DNA of 9,896 bases from JACZUI01 sp041599115 (GTDB lineage: Bacteria > Actinomycetota > Acidimicrobiia > Spongiisociales > ZC4RG35): the NCBI GenBank assembly GCA_041599115.1, contig JBFHXF010000072.1:1-9896 (forward strand). Reading direction: 5' to 3'. A model generated the notes under the pieces. That model worked only from the letters and a program-made list of their open reading frames with translations. It was not told the origin of the DNA and did not search any database. This document shows, one piece after another, positions 1 through 6,535 of this stretch. Position numbers and translations under genes: made by a program. The number at the start of each line of letters is the position of its first letter. Positions within the stretch are counted from its first letter, which is position 1.

Positions 1-1217
1 AGGACCCTCACGGTGACAATCTCGGGCTGCGCATCGACCTCGATGGCGATCTCAGGCCCTCCGTAACGGTGGGCGTTGGTGATCAGATTTCGCAGAATCT
101 GACGCACTCGTTGGGGGTCGCCGCTGGCGATGACCGGAACATCGGGACGATCCGGAATCATGATGGGCTTGTCGGTGTCCGGTCTTGCCTCCCGCACCTG
201 CGCCAGTTGGGCATGGATGTTGACCGGGACTGAGACGATATCGAGCTGACCCAGCTCGCTCCGGGTATTCGTCAGAAGATCCTCGACGAGCTCGGAGAGG
301 TCTGACGCCTGATTGGCGATGATTCCCAGGAGGCTATCCCTCTCCTCCTCATAGTCACCCTGATCCATCGCTCGGAGAATCTCGGCAAATCCCATCACCG
401 CCGCGAGGGGGGTCCTCAGCTCGTGAGTCACCGAGGCGATGAACTCGTCCCGGGACTTCAGCGAAGCCTGGGCCTCGCGTTCTACCGCCTTCTGATCGGT
501 GATGTCGACGATGGTGACCAACACCCGGGAGTAATCGAAGGCTCGCCCGACTTTGGGAGCGTGCCATTCGATGAGTCCATCGAACTTCGTCCCATCGAAG
601 CGGGTCCCGACGACGGGGGTGCGGGCGGACTCCTCCAGGTTCCACATCGCCAGGAACTGTGAGAGGAAGGACGGCGCAGAGTCCTCATCCAAGGCTTCCG
701 GGGCCAATGGGCCGATGAGCGACACCTCATCGGCGGCACCGACAAGACGTGCGGCGGCAGCGTTGACGTTGGTCACCTCGATCAGTCCAACGCCGCGCTG
801 GAACTCATCGGGATCAGATTCCAAATGTGTGGCAAGGTCCACGACGCCTGAGGCCCGCAATTCTGCAAGCCAGGCGGCCACCATCGTGAAATCCTCCTCC
901 CAGGTGGCAATGGGAGTCCTCTCGAACAGATTGAGATAGTGCTCTCTCGAGCTGGTGTTCCCTGCGGATTTCAAATCGTCGACGGTGTCTTCCAGAGTTT
1001 GTATCTCGGCGTAGGCATCCCGCAGCGACTCTTCGAGACTGTTGCGAATCGACTCCAATTCTTCGTAGTAGGCGCCAACCTCCGTGGCCAGGTCGCCCAG
1101 CCAGCCCAGATCCCGGGGGATATCGTCCGGGTCCAGCCCGGCCCGTCGGAGTTGACGCGCCAGGATCGGGTGAATCGACACACCGGTAGTTAGTTTTGAG
1201 TTCGCGCGGGCCATCAT
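1..1217 (-). CDS. Soluble PAS-containing sensor histidine kinase (3' end outside window)
   Basis: Two-component sensor kinase; 405 codons are visible and the gene runs off the window edge. Residues about 14-30 carry an HPILARQLRRAGLDPDD module that I recall ahead of PAS domains in other signalling proteins. Residues about 45-88 are a charged, heptad-like probable coiled coil. A PAS-like region follows at about 93-245 (opens LNLFERTPIATWEED, closes VTIVDITDQKAVER). The HisKA dimerisation domain has the H-box SVTHELRTPL with phospho-acceptor His265. The start of the HATPase domain has the N-box RQILRNLITNAHRYGG with Asn381. The G1/G2 ATP-lid boxes would lie beyond base 1. No membrane segment or signal peptide is visible, so it should act in the cytoplasm. 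Start: two adjacent ATGs (1217 and 1214) sit behind AGAGG, and an in-frame TAG lies just upstream. It begins 89 nt after the dihydropyrimidinase gene; no response regulator is in view and its signal is unknown. Confidence 0.92.
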   Translation of the reverse strand, partial: MMARANSKLTTGVSIHPILARQLRRAGLDPDDIPRDLGWLGDLATEVGAYYEELESIRNSLEESLRDAYAEIQTLEDTVDDLKSAGNTSSREHYLNLFERTPIATWEEDFTMVAAWLAELRASGVVDLATHLESDPDEFQRGVGLIEVTNVNAAAARLVGAADEVSLIGPLAPEALDEDSAPSFLSQFLAMWNLEESARTPVVGTRFDGTKFDGLIEWHAPKVGRAFDYSRVLVTIVDITDQKAVEREAQASLKSRDEFIASVTHELRTPLAAVMGFAEILRAMDQGDYEEERDSLLGIIANQASDLSELVEDLLTNTRSELGQLDIVSVPVNIHAQLAQVREARPDTDKPIMIPDRPDVPVIASGDPQRVRQILRNLITNAHRYGGPEIAIEVDAQPEIVTVRV

Positions 1218-1306
1218 GGGACCTCTGGCATTTCGCCTGTATTGCTAGATCGGCACAGAACCGGCCCCGATTGAGGCCTACCTCGATCACCCGGAACCGA
1301 CGTCCG

Positions 1307-2728
1307 TCAAATCAGGTACTGGTTGGTGCCCCGCTTCAGGTACTGGCCGTCTCCGGCCTTCCCGTGGTATTGACCGTCCTCGATGATCGTCCTACCCCGG
1401 CTGAGGACCGTCTCGACCTTGCCGGTGACGTCGAGGCCCTCGTAACAGGAGTAGTCCACCCACATGTGATGGGTCTCTGCACTAAGGGTGTGCCTCATGT
1501 CGGGGTTGAAGACCACGATGTCGGCGTCCGAGCCAACCGCAATCGTTCCCTTTTGGGGGTAGAGGCCGAACATCTTTGCTGGAGTGGTCGAGGTGATCTC
1601 CACATATCGGTTCAGACCGAGACGCTCTTCGTGAACTCCGCCGTGGTAGATCAGCTCCATGCGGTGCTCCACGCCGGGAAGCCCGTTGGGGATGGCCGCA
1701 AAGCTGTCCCGCCCCAGCTGTTTCTGCGTGCCGAATTGAGGATGGTCGCCCCAGCAGAAAGGACAGTGGTCCGTTGACACGACTTGGAGATCGTTGGTCG
1801 CCAGCCCCTGCCACAGGGTCTCCTGGTGCTCCTCGGCCCTGTCACGCATCGGAGGTGAACAAACGAACTTGGCTCCCTCGTAGCCATTCCCGAGATCGTC
1901 GAGCGAAAGGAACAGATATTGGGGACATGTCTCTCCGAAGGCGTTCTGACCGTCGTCGCGGGCCATGGTCAGCTCGAGCAACGCCTCAGCCGCCGACATG
2001 TGGACGATATAGACGGGACAACCAGCCAGCTCCGCCAGTTTTATGGCGCGATGAGTGGCCTCGCCTTCGAGGATTGGCGGCCTTGTCAGCCCGTGATAGA
2101 TCGGGTCGGTCTCGCCGCGCGCCAGTGCCTCTGCCACCAGGACGTCGATGGCAATGCCGTTTTCGGCGTGCATCATGATCGTCGAACCGTTCTCCGAGGC
2201 CTTTTGCATCGCCCGGAAGATCTCACCGTCGTTCGAATAGAAGACGCCGGGGTAGGCCATGAACATCTTGAACGAGGTGACCCCCGACTCGAAGGCGATG
2301 TCCATCTCCTTGAGCGACTGGTCGGTCACATCACCGACGATCAAGTGGAAGCCGTAATCGATGGCGCAATTGCCCTCTGCCTTTCCCATCCAAGCCTCGA
2401 AGCCGTCCATCAGGTTTTGCCCTTTGGTCTGGACCGCGAAATCGATGATTGTGGTGGTGCCGCCCCAGGCAGCAGCCCGGGTACCGGTCTCAAAGGTGTC
2501 CGCCGCCTTCGTCCCGCCAAACGGAAGCTCCATATGGGTGTGGACGTCGATCCCACCAGGGATCACGTACTTGCCGGTGGCGTCGATGACCTTGTCGGCT
2601 CCGGGCTCCCAATCGTGGCTTCCCGGGGCAGCGATCGCAGCCACCTTCTCCCCTTCGACCAGAACGTCGGCCAGCATCCGCTCAGTCGAGGTAACGACGG
2701 TGCCGCCCTTGATAACGGTTCGTGCCAT
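1307..2728 (-). CDS. hydA: Dihydropyrimidinase / D-hydantoinase
   Basis: Cyclic amidohydrolase, 473 aa, the usual family length. It hydrolyses 5,6-dihydrouracil or dihydrothymine (and typically 5-substituted hydantoins) to N-carbamoyl-amino acids in the cytoplasm, the second step of reductive pyrimidine degradation. The binuclear-metal ligands are all visible: His63 and His65 in GGIDVHTHME, the to-be-carboxylated Lys154 in TSFKMFMAYPG, His187 in MMHAENG, His243 in YIVHMSA and Asp320 in VSTDHCPF. Tyr159 in MAYPG matches the substrate-binding Tyr of hydantoinases. The C-terminal amidohydrolase beta-sandwich portion is present (GSDADIVVFNP). The ATG at 2728 follows a perfect AGGAGG with 6-nt spacing, and that Shine-Dalgarno starts on the last base of the upstream amidohydrolase stop codon, so the two genes are co-transcribed and probably translationally linked. 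Dihydropyrimidine versus hydantoin preference, and the enantiomer used, cannot be told from sequence alone. Confidence 0.95.
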   Translation of the reverse strand: MARTVIKGGTVVTSTERMLADVLVEGEKVAAIAAPGSHDWEPGADKVIDATGKYVIPGGIDVHTHMELPFGGTKAADTFETGTRAAAWGGTTTIIDFAVQTKGQNLMDGFEAWMGKAEGNCAIDYGFHLIVGDVTDQSLKEMDIAFESGVTSFKMFMAYPGVFYSNDGEIFRAMQKASENGSTIMMHAENGIAIDVLVAEALARGETDPIYHGLTRPPILEGEATHRAIKLAELAGCPVYIVHMSAAEALLELTMARDDGQNAFGETCPQYLFLSLDDLGNGYEGAKFVCSPPMRDRAEEHQETLWQGLATNDLQVVSTDHCPFCWGDHPQFGTQKQLGRDSFAAIPNGLPGVEHRMELIYHGGVHEERLGLNRYVEITSTTPAKMFGLYPQKGTIAVGSDADIVVFNPDMRHTLSAETHHMWVDYSCYEGLDVTGKVETVLSRGRTIIEDGQYHGKAGDGQYLKRGTNQYLI

Positions 2729-2734
2729 GTGATG

Positions 2735-2740
2735 CCTCCT
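2735..2740 (-). promoter_or_regulatory. Shine-Dalgarno of hydA, touching upstream stop
   Basis: AGGAGG on the minus strand, 6 nt ahead of the hydA ATG. Its first A is the final base of the TAA that ends the amidohydrolase gene, so a terminating ribosome sits on the next gene's ribosome-binding site. This supports tight coupling of the two enzymes. Confidence 0.85.
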
Positions 2741-3582
2741 TAAGGTGCGACGAGATCCTGGTAGGCGTCGGGTCGACGGTCTCTATAGAAGGCCCATTGC
2801 TGGCGCACTTCTTCGATTTTGTCGAGGTCGAGGTCGCGCACCACGAGCTCCTCGTCGGTATCAGACGCCGACTCACCGACGATCTGGCCCCGCGGGTCGA
2901 CGAAGTACGAGGAGCCGTAGAAGTCGTTGTCCCCGAACTCTTCCCTTCCCACCCGATTGATCGCCCCGATGTAGTACTCGTTGGCGACTGCGGCCGCGGG
3001 CTGTTCCAGGTTCCAGAGATACATGGAGAGTCCCCGGCTCGTCGCTGAGGGATTGAAGACGATCTGAGCCCCGTTGAGGCCGAGAGCCCGCCAGCCCTCC
3101 GGGAAGTGGCGGTCATAACAGATGTAGACGCCGATCTTCCCGGCAGCGGTGTCGAACACGGGATAACCCAGGTTTCCGGGGCGGAAGTAGAACTTCTCCC
3201 AGAAGCCTTTGACATGGGGGATGTGATGCTTGCGGTACTTGCCGAGATAAGTGCCGTCATTGTCGATCACGGCTGCGGTGTTGTAATAAAAGCCGTCCTG
3301 CTCTTTTTCGAACACGGGCACCACCAGCACCATCCGGGTTTCCTTGGCGAGGTCCTTCATGAATTCGGTGGTGGGCCCGTCGGGAACGGCCTCGGCATAC
3401 TCGAAGTGCTCGTTTTCCTGGACCTGGCAGAAATAGGGTCCGTAGAAGAGCTCCTGAAAGCACAAGACTTGCGCACCCTGCTGCGCCGCCTGCCGGGCAT
3501 AGTCGGCATTCTTCTTGATCATCGACTCTTTGTCGCCGGTCCACTCGGTCTGGACAATGGCGGCTCTCACGACGTTGGGCAT
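2740..3582 (-). CDS. Beta-ureidopropionase-like N-carbamoyl-amino acid amidohydrolase
   Basis: Nitrilase-superfamily amidase, 280 aa, complete. Expected reaction: N-carbamoyl-beta-alanine (or another N-carbamoyl-amino acid) to amino acid, CO2 and NH3, the step after dihydropyrimidinase. The catalytic triad is visible as Glu44 (CFQELFYGPYF), Lys118 (GKYRKHHIPH) and Cys155 (GVYICYDRHFPEGWR). The supporting Glu129 lies in FWEKFYFRPG. Family blocks such as FNPSATSRG, AINRVG and FYGSSYF resemble eukaryotic UPB1 more than the Agrobacterium D-carbamoylase, which has CNDRRWPE and no FNPSAT block. It lacks the N-terminal extension of the mammalian enzyme, as expected for a bacterial form. The ATG at 3582 has AGGAAGGA 6 nt upstream. 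Adjacent hydA strongly supports the assignment. An L- or D-carbamoylase or another C-N hydrolase role remains possible. Confidence 0.92.
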   Translation of the reverse strand: MPNVVRAAIVQTEWTGDKESMIKKNADYARQAAQQGAQVLCFQELFYGPYFCQVQENEHFEYAEAVPDGPTTEFMKDLAKETRMVLVVPVFEKEQDGFYYNTAAVIDNDGTYLGKYRKHHIPHVKGFWEKFYFRPGNLGYPVFDTAAGKIGVYICYDRHFPEGWRALGLNGAQIVFNPSATSRGLSMYLWNLEQPAAAVANEYYIGAINRVGREEFGDNDFYGSSYFVDPRGQIVGESASDTDEELVVRDLDLDKIEEVRQQWAFYRDRRPDAYQDLVAP

Positions 3583-3623
3583 ATCAAGTCCTTCCTGACT
3601 CTGCGACGACCCAAACTTAGCGA

Positions 3624-3653
3624 AGAGGCGGAGGGTTGCGACCCCCCGCCTCT
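3624..3653 (-). terminator. Strong hairpin between SBP and amidohydrolase genes (terminator or attenuator-like)
   Basis: A 13-bp stem with a 4-nt loop (loop bases 3637-3640). Read on the minus strand every position pairs, with one G-U wobble (C3643/A3632 on the plus strand breaks the symmetry), so it forms best in the RNA of the genes here. The stem is very GC-rich. The following bases (TTCGCTAAGTTT) contain Us but no real U-run, so it may be a weak terminator, an attenuator that lowers enzyme expression relative to the binding protein, or a 3'-end stabiliser. Confidence 0.6.
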
Positions 3654-3670
3654 CCTATGTCGTCATCTCA

Positions 3671-3689
3671 GGAGACGGGCCACGTCTCC
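3671..3689 (-). other. Second hairpin just after the SBP stop codon
   Basis: Perfect 7-bp inverted repeat GGAGACG / CGTCTCC around a 5-nt loop, starting 15 nt after the stop of the substrate-binding protein gene and 17 nt before the larger hairpin. It has no U-tail. It probably works with its neighbour as a 3'-stabilising or attenuating element in the 122-bp spacer (3583-3704), which otherwise holds only the amidohydrolase ribosome-binding site. Confidence 0.5.
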
Positions 3690-3704
3690 GGGTCTGGTAC
3701 ACCC

Positions 3705-4814
3705 TTAGTTGCCACCCTCCTTGAGCTCGATGGTTCTATGTGTGTAGCTGCTGCCGTTGGTGTCCATGTCGGACAGTTTGGCGATGGCCGCGAGGGCCAG
3801 ATCAGTGCGATAGGCATCTTTGGAGATCTCAATACCCTTGAGCTCCGGGATCTGCTCGGTGGCGACCGCCACGGTCTGGCCCCAGAGATCCGAGTTCATC
3901 ACTCCGATGCCGTTGGTGGCAGGGAAGATGAGACCGAGAATCTCGTTGAGCTGCCATTCCTGATGGCTTTGACCGAGAGTCGACCCGTTGTCGAGCACCA
4001 CTTGGACGCATGCGTCGAAGTTGTCCAGACAGTGGATCCAGCCCTGGAATGACGCTGTCAGGAACCGCGTTGCGATGTCCTCATTGCCGCTCTGGGCAAT
4101 CCACTGCGCGTTGACCCAGACTGCGTCCTGGAGCATCGCCGTCCCCACATCGTTGAAGTTGATGACGTTGAGGTCTTCGGGCTGGTACAGAGCGCCGGTG
4201 TCCGGGTTCTTGGCTTCGAGAACCTGGGCGTACTCGTTGTAGATCATCGCCTCGGCTGCGTCGAGCTCGTTGTTGAGTAACGAGTTCATGGTGAAATCTT
4301 GACCGATCAACTCGACATTCGCCACGTTGTACTTGGAGATTGCCGCGGTCAGTTCGAACTCGTTGCCGAACCCCCAGTTGCCAACCTTCTTACCGGCCCA
4401 ATCCTCTGGCTTGGTGATGCCGGAGTCGGCCCAGGAAACCTCGAGCGTTCCGGAGCGCTCGAATACCTGGGCGATATTGACGATGTCGGCGCCGCCCTCA
4501 CGGGAGACAAGCGCCTTGGGGACCCAGGCGAGACCGAACTCGGCTCCACCTGTCGCCAGGACCTGCTGGGGAACTATGTCGACGCCGCCCTCCAGGATCG
4601 TGACATTGAGACACTGTGCCTCGTAGTAGCCGAGATCCTTGGCTACGTAGTAGCCGGCGAACTGTGACTGGGCGAACCATTGCAACTGCAGTGTCACGTC
4701 ATCGACCTTGTCGCACTTACCACCGCCGCCCTCGTTGGTACCCCCACAGGCAGCCACGATCAAAGCCAGGATCGCCAGCCACAACATGTGGCGACGCCAT
4801 CCGATTGGTTTCAT
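3705..4814 (-). CDS. NMT1/THI5-like lipoprotein substrate-binding protein of ABC importer
   Basis: Periplasmic-type ligand-binding lipoprotein, 369 aa from the chosen start. Residues 1-23 form a lipoprotein signal peptide (MKPIGWRRH, a hydrophobic LWLAILALIV core, lipobox VAAC with Cys23), followed by a Gly-rich linker. The mature part begins with VTLQLQWFAQSQFAGYYVA (about 40-58), the hallmark opening of the NMT1/THI5-like SBP family that includes hydroxymethylpyrimidine, riboflavin and pyrimidine binders. WAGKKVGNWGFGNEFEL (about 139-155) and the LLNNELDAAEAMIYNEYAQVL segment (179-199) fit the same fold. Four extra cysteines (34, 68, 262, 269) could form disulfides outside the membrane. The start at 4814 is set by AGGAGG 5 nt upstream and by the signal peptide; an upstream in-frame ATG at 4841 would place this Shine-Dalgarno inside the gene. 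The gene follows the second permease by 81 nt. The linked pyrimidine-degrading enzymes suggest a pyrimidine-like ligand, which is an inference. Confidence 0.9.
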   Translation of the reverse strand: MKPIGWRRHMLWLAILALIVAACGGTNEGGGGKCDKVDDVTLQLQWFAQSQFAGYYVAKDLGYYEAQCLNVTILEGGVDIVPQQVLATGGAEFGLAWVPKALVSREGGADIVNIAQVFERSGTLEVSWADSGITKPEDWAGKKVGNWGFGNEFELTAAISKYNVANVELIGQDFTMNSLLNNELDAAEAMIYNEYAQVLEAKNPDTGALYQPEDLNVINFNDVGTAMLQDAVWVNAQWIAQSGNEDIATRFLTASFQGWIHCLDNFDACVQVVLDNGSTLGQSHQEWQLNEILGLIFPATNGIGVMNSDLWGQTVAVATEQIPELKGIEISKDAYRTDLALAAIAKLSDMDTNGSSYTHRTIELKEGGN

Positions 4815-4819
4815 CTGAT

Positions 4820-4825
4820 CCTCCT
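4820..4825 (-). promoter_or_regulatory. Shine-Dalgarno that fixes the SBP start
   Basis: A perfect AGGAGG lies 5 nt before the ATG at 4814. It falls inside the longer in-frame reading from 4841, so it decides for the shorter protein with a normal lipoprotein signal peptide. Confidence 0.85.
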
Positions 4826-4895
4826 CATGAATCAAGCACAAGCCCTGACATTATCCGCTGAAACTCATCGCCTCGCGAGAGTGGGAAAAACGCGC

Positions 4896-5768
4896 CTACC
4901 CCCCACTGCGAATCGAAACATGCCACGGCATCACAACCCGCTCTGCGGCGAGAATCAGCACGTAGAACACAACACCCACGATGGACGCAACCAGGATCGC
5001 CGCCCAGGCATCTGCGAACTGAAAGAGATTTGCCCGGTTGATGATGTATTGACCGAGAACATCCTGCGGTCCGCCGAAGTATTCGGCAACGACTGCTGCA
5101 ATGAGGGAAAGCGTGCTCGCCACCTTCAGCGAGGCAAAGTAGAAGGGGAGTGCGTTGGGGATCCTCACTCGACGCATCGTCTCCGCCGGCGTGGCCGCCA
5201 CCGACTTCATCAGTTCGAGTTCTTTGGCCCCGACCTCGAGAAGCCCCCGTGTGGTGTTGATCATCACGGGGAAGTACACGACTATCGCAACCACGCCGAT
5301 CTTCGATAGCGGGTTGGTCAGCCCGAACCAGTTGTTGAATATCGGTGCGAGTGCGACGATGGGCATCGCGTTCATGGCGATAGCCACCGGGAGCATTCCC
5401 TCGCGGAATCGGACCCATCGGGCGGCGGCGAAGGAAGTCAGGACTGCGCCGGTGACTCCCAGGGCGAATCCGCCCAACGCCTCTTTCAGGGTTCGGAACC
5501 CGGCACCCCAGACAGTCCCCCAGGTATCGATGAAACTCGACATGATCTCACTCGGCTTGGGAAGGACGAACGTCTCGATCTTCAGGGCACGGGTGAGGCC
5601 CTCCCAGGCCACGATGACGACCAAGAACGCCAGCAGGGCCGGGAGGTACTTCCCGCCGAAGTCTCGTAACGCCGACGGTGTCGCCGAGCCAATCGGGACA
5701 TCTCCCTCGAACGCAGCAAAGACGTCGGTTTCGTGAGTCTCCTCGATCAGGTCGTCGCGGTCTGTCAA
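4896..5768 (-). CDS. ABC transporter permease (second TMD, SsuC/TauC-like)
   Basis: Inner-membrane subunit of a binding-protein-dependent importer (BPD_transp_1 family), 290 aa. A 40-residue acidic cytoplasmic N-terminus is followed by about six membrane segments (for example 41-57, 92-113, 126-145, 156-172, 212-229, 257-275). The ATPase-contacting EAA loop is at about 182-208 (KELELMKSVAATPAETMRRV then IPNALP). The start is TTG at 5768, overlapping the ATPase stop as TTGA. No ATG or GTG occurs before the first membrane segment, and a purine-rich AAGGAAGGA lies just upstream, so the TTG is well supported. It should pair with the permease at 6532-7428 to form a heterodimeric channel. The family is shared by sulfonate, taurine, HMP, riboflavin and pyrimidine importers, so substrate comes from context. 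Confidence 0.92.
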   Translation of the reverse strand: MTDRDDLIEETHETDVFAAFEGDVPIGSATPSALRDFGGKYLPALLAFLVVIVAWEGLTRALKIETFVLPKPSEIMSSFIDTWGTVWGAGFRTLKEALGGFALGVTGAVLTSFAAARWVRFREGMLPVAIAMNAMPIVALAPIFNNWFGLTNPLSKIGVVAIVVYFPVMINTTRGLLEVGAKELELMKSVAATPAETMRRVRIPNALPFYFASLKVASTLSLIAAVVAEYFGGPQDVLGQYIINRANLFQFADAWAAILVASIVGVVFYVLILAAERVVMPWHVSIRSGG

Positions 5769-6535
5769 GAGTCCTTCCTTCTCAGTGCTTCGCGGACTTC
5801 GGTGATCAGTTCGAAATAGCGAGGGTCTTCTCTGGTTATCTGATCCCTCTCGACCGGAAGGTCGATGCCGATCTCGGCGCTGATCCGCCCCGGCCGCGGG
5901 GTCATGACTACTACTCGCGAAGAGAGGAACACGGCCTCGGGTATCGAGTGGGTCACGAACACCACGGAGATGCCGGTCTCCCGCCAGAGTCTCAGGACTT
6001 CCTGTTGCATCATCTCCCGGGTCATCTCGTCGAGAGCGCCAAACGGCTCATCCATCAAAAGGAGCGAAGGTCTGAAGGCGAGTGCCCGGGCAATGGCGAC
6101 ACGCTGCTGCATTCCGCCGGACAGCTGCCATGGGTAGTGATCTCCAAACCGTGTCAACTGGACCAGATCGAGCATCTCCTTAGCCCTATCCGAGCGTTCG
6201 GCACCGGGAACGTCCATTATTTCGAGGGGCAGCTCAACGTTTTTCCGGACTGTCCGCCAGTCGAGCAGCGTCGCCGACTGGAAGACCATCCCGTAATCCC
6301 GATCGAGACGGGCCCGGGAGGGTTGCTTCCCGTTGATCTGGAGGAGCCCGGTGCTCGGGTCGAGAAGATCGCCGATTAGCCGGAGGAGGGTCGACTTGCC
6401 GCAGCCAGAGGGTCCTATCAGTGAGACGAAGTCGCCCGACTCGATTGCCAGATCGATGTCGGCTAGTGCCTCGACCGACTCCGGACCGCTCCCGAACACC
6501 TTTCCCAGACCCTGGGCAGCGACAACGAGACTCAT
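5765..6535 (-). CDS. ABC transporter ATP-binding protein (nitrate/sulfonate/pyrimidine type)
   Basis: Cytoplasmic ATPase that powers the importer, 256 aa, complete. Walker A GPSGCGKST is at 41-49, the Q-loop Gln86 in MVFQSATLL, signature LSGGMQQR at 138-145, Walker B LLLMDEP at 158-164 with catalytic Glu163, the D-loop GALDE at 166-170 and the switch His196 in VFVTHS. The FQSATLLDWRTVRKNVELPLE block and the length place it with the SsuB/TauB-like group that serves NMT1/THI5-type binding proteins; there is no C-terminal regulatory domain. It begins with an ATG overlapping the stop of the upstream permease (ATGA, 6532-6535) and ends in the TTGA overlap with the downstream permease. A single ATPase gene with two different permeases implies an ATPase homodimer on a heterodimeric membrane pair. 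Confidence 0.95.
   Translation of the reverse strand: MSLVVAAQGLGKVFGSGPESVEALADIDLAIESGDFVSLIGPSGCGKSTLLRLIGDLLDPSTGLLQINGKQPSRARLDRDYGMVFQSATLLDWRTVRKNVELPLEIMDVPGAERSDRAKEMLDLVQLTRFGDHYPWQLSGGMQQRVAIARALAFRPSLLLMDEPFGALDEMTREMMQQEVLRLWRETGISVVFVTHSIPEAVFLSSRVVVMTPRPGRISAEIGIDLPVERDQITREDPRYFELITEVREALRRKDS
5772..5780 (-). promoter_or_regulatory. Shine-Dalgarno supporting the TTG start of the second permease
   Basis: AAGGAAGGA on the minus strand. Its first AAGGA lies 7 nt from the TTG at 5768, and its second AGGA lies 3 nt away. It sits inside the end of the ATPase gene, so coupled re-initiation at the TTGA overlap is likely. Confidence 0.7.

Noticed and set aside
1919..2743. Long plus-strand open frame of 274 codons opposite hydA
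   Set aside because: Antisense shadow of a strongly supported GC-rich gene; the translation shows no recognisable domain and it sits over intact catalytic motifs on the other strand.
2740..3582. Assignment as D-carbamoylase of the industrial D-amino acid type
   Set aside because: The active-site block ICYDRHFPEGWR and FNPSATSRG fit the beta-ureidopropionase group better than the Agrobacterium-type D-carbamoylase.
3106..3708. Plus-strand open frame of 200 codons opposite the amidohydrolase gene
   Set aside because: Its hydrophobic, low-complexity look results from reading the minus-strand gene backwards; no domain, and it runs through the hairpin spacer.
4815..4841. Longer start for the binding protein (in-frame ATG at 4841)
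   Set aside because: Adds a charged MCLIHEEDQ lead before the signal peptide and buries a perfect AGGAGG; the ATG at 4814 is better.
4850..4855. GATAAT on the minus strand as a -10 box for a separate promoter of the binding-protein gene
   Set aside because: No matching -35 box at 16-18 nt upstream; a single hexamer match is expected by chance.
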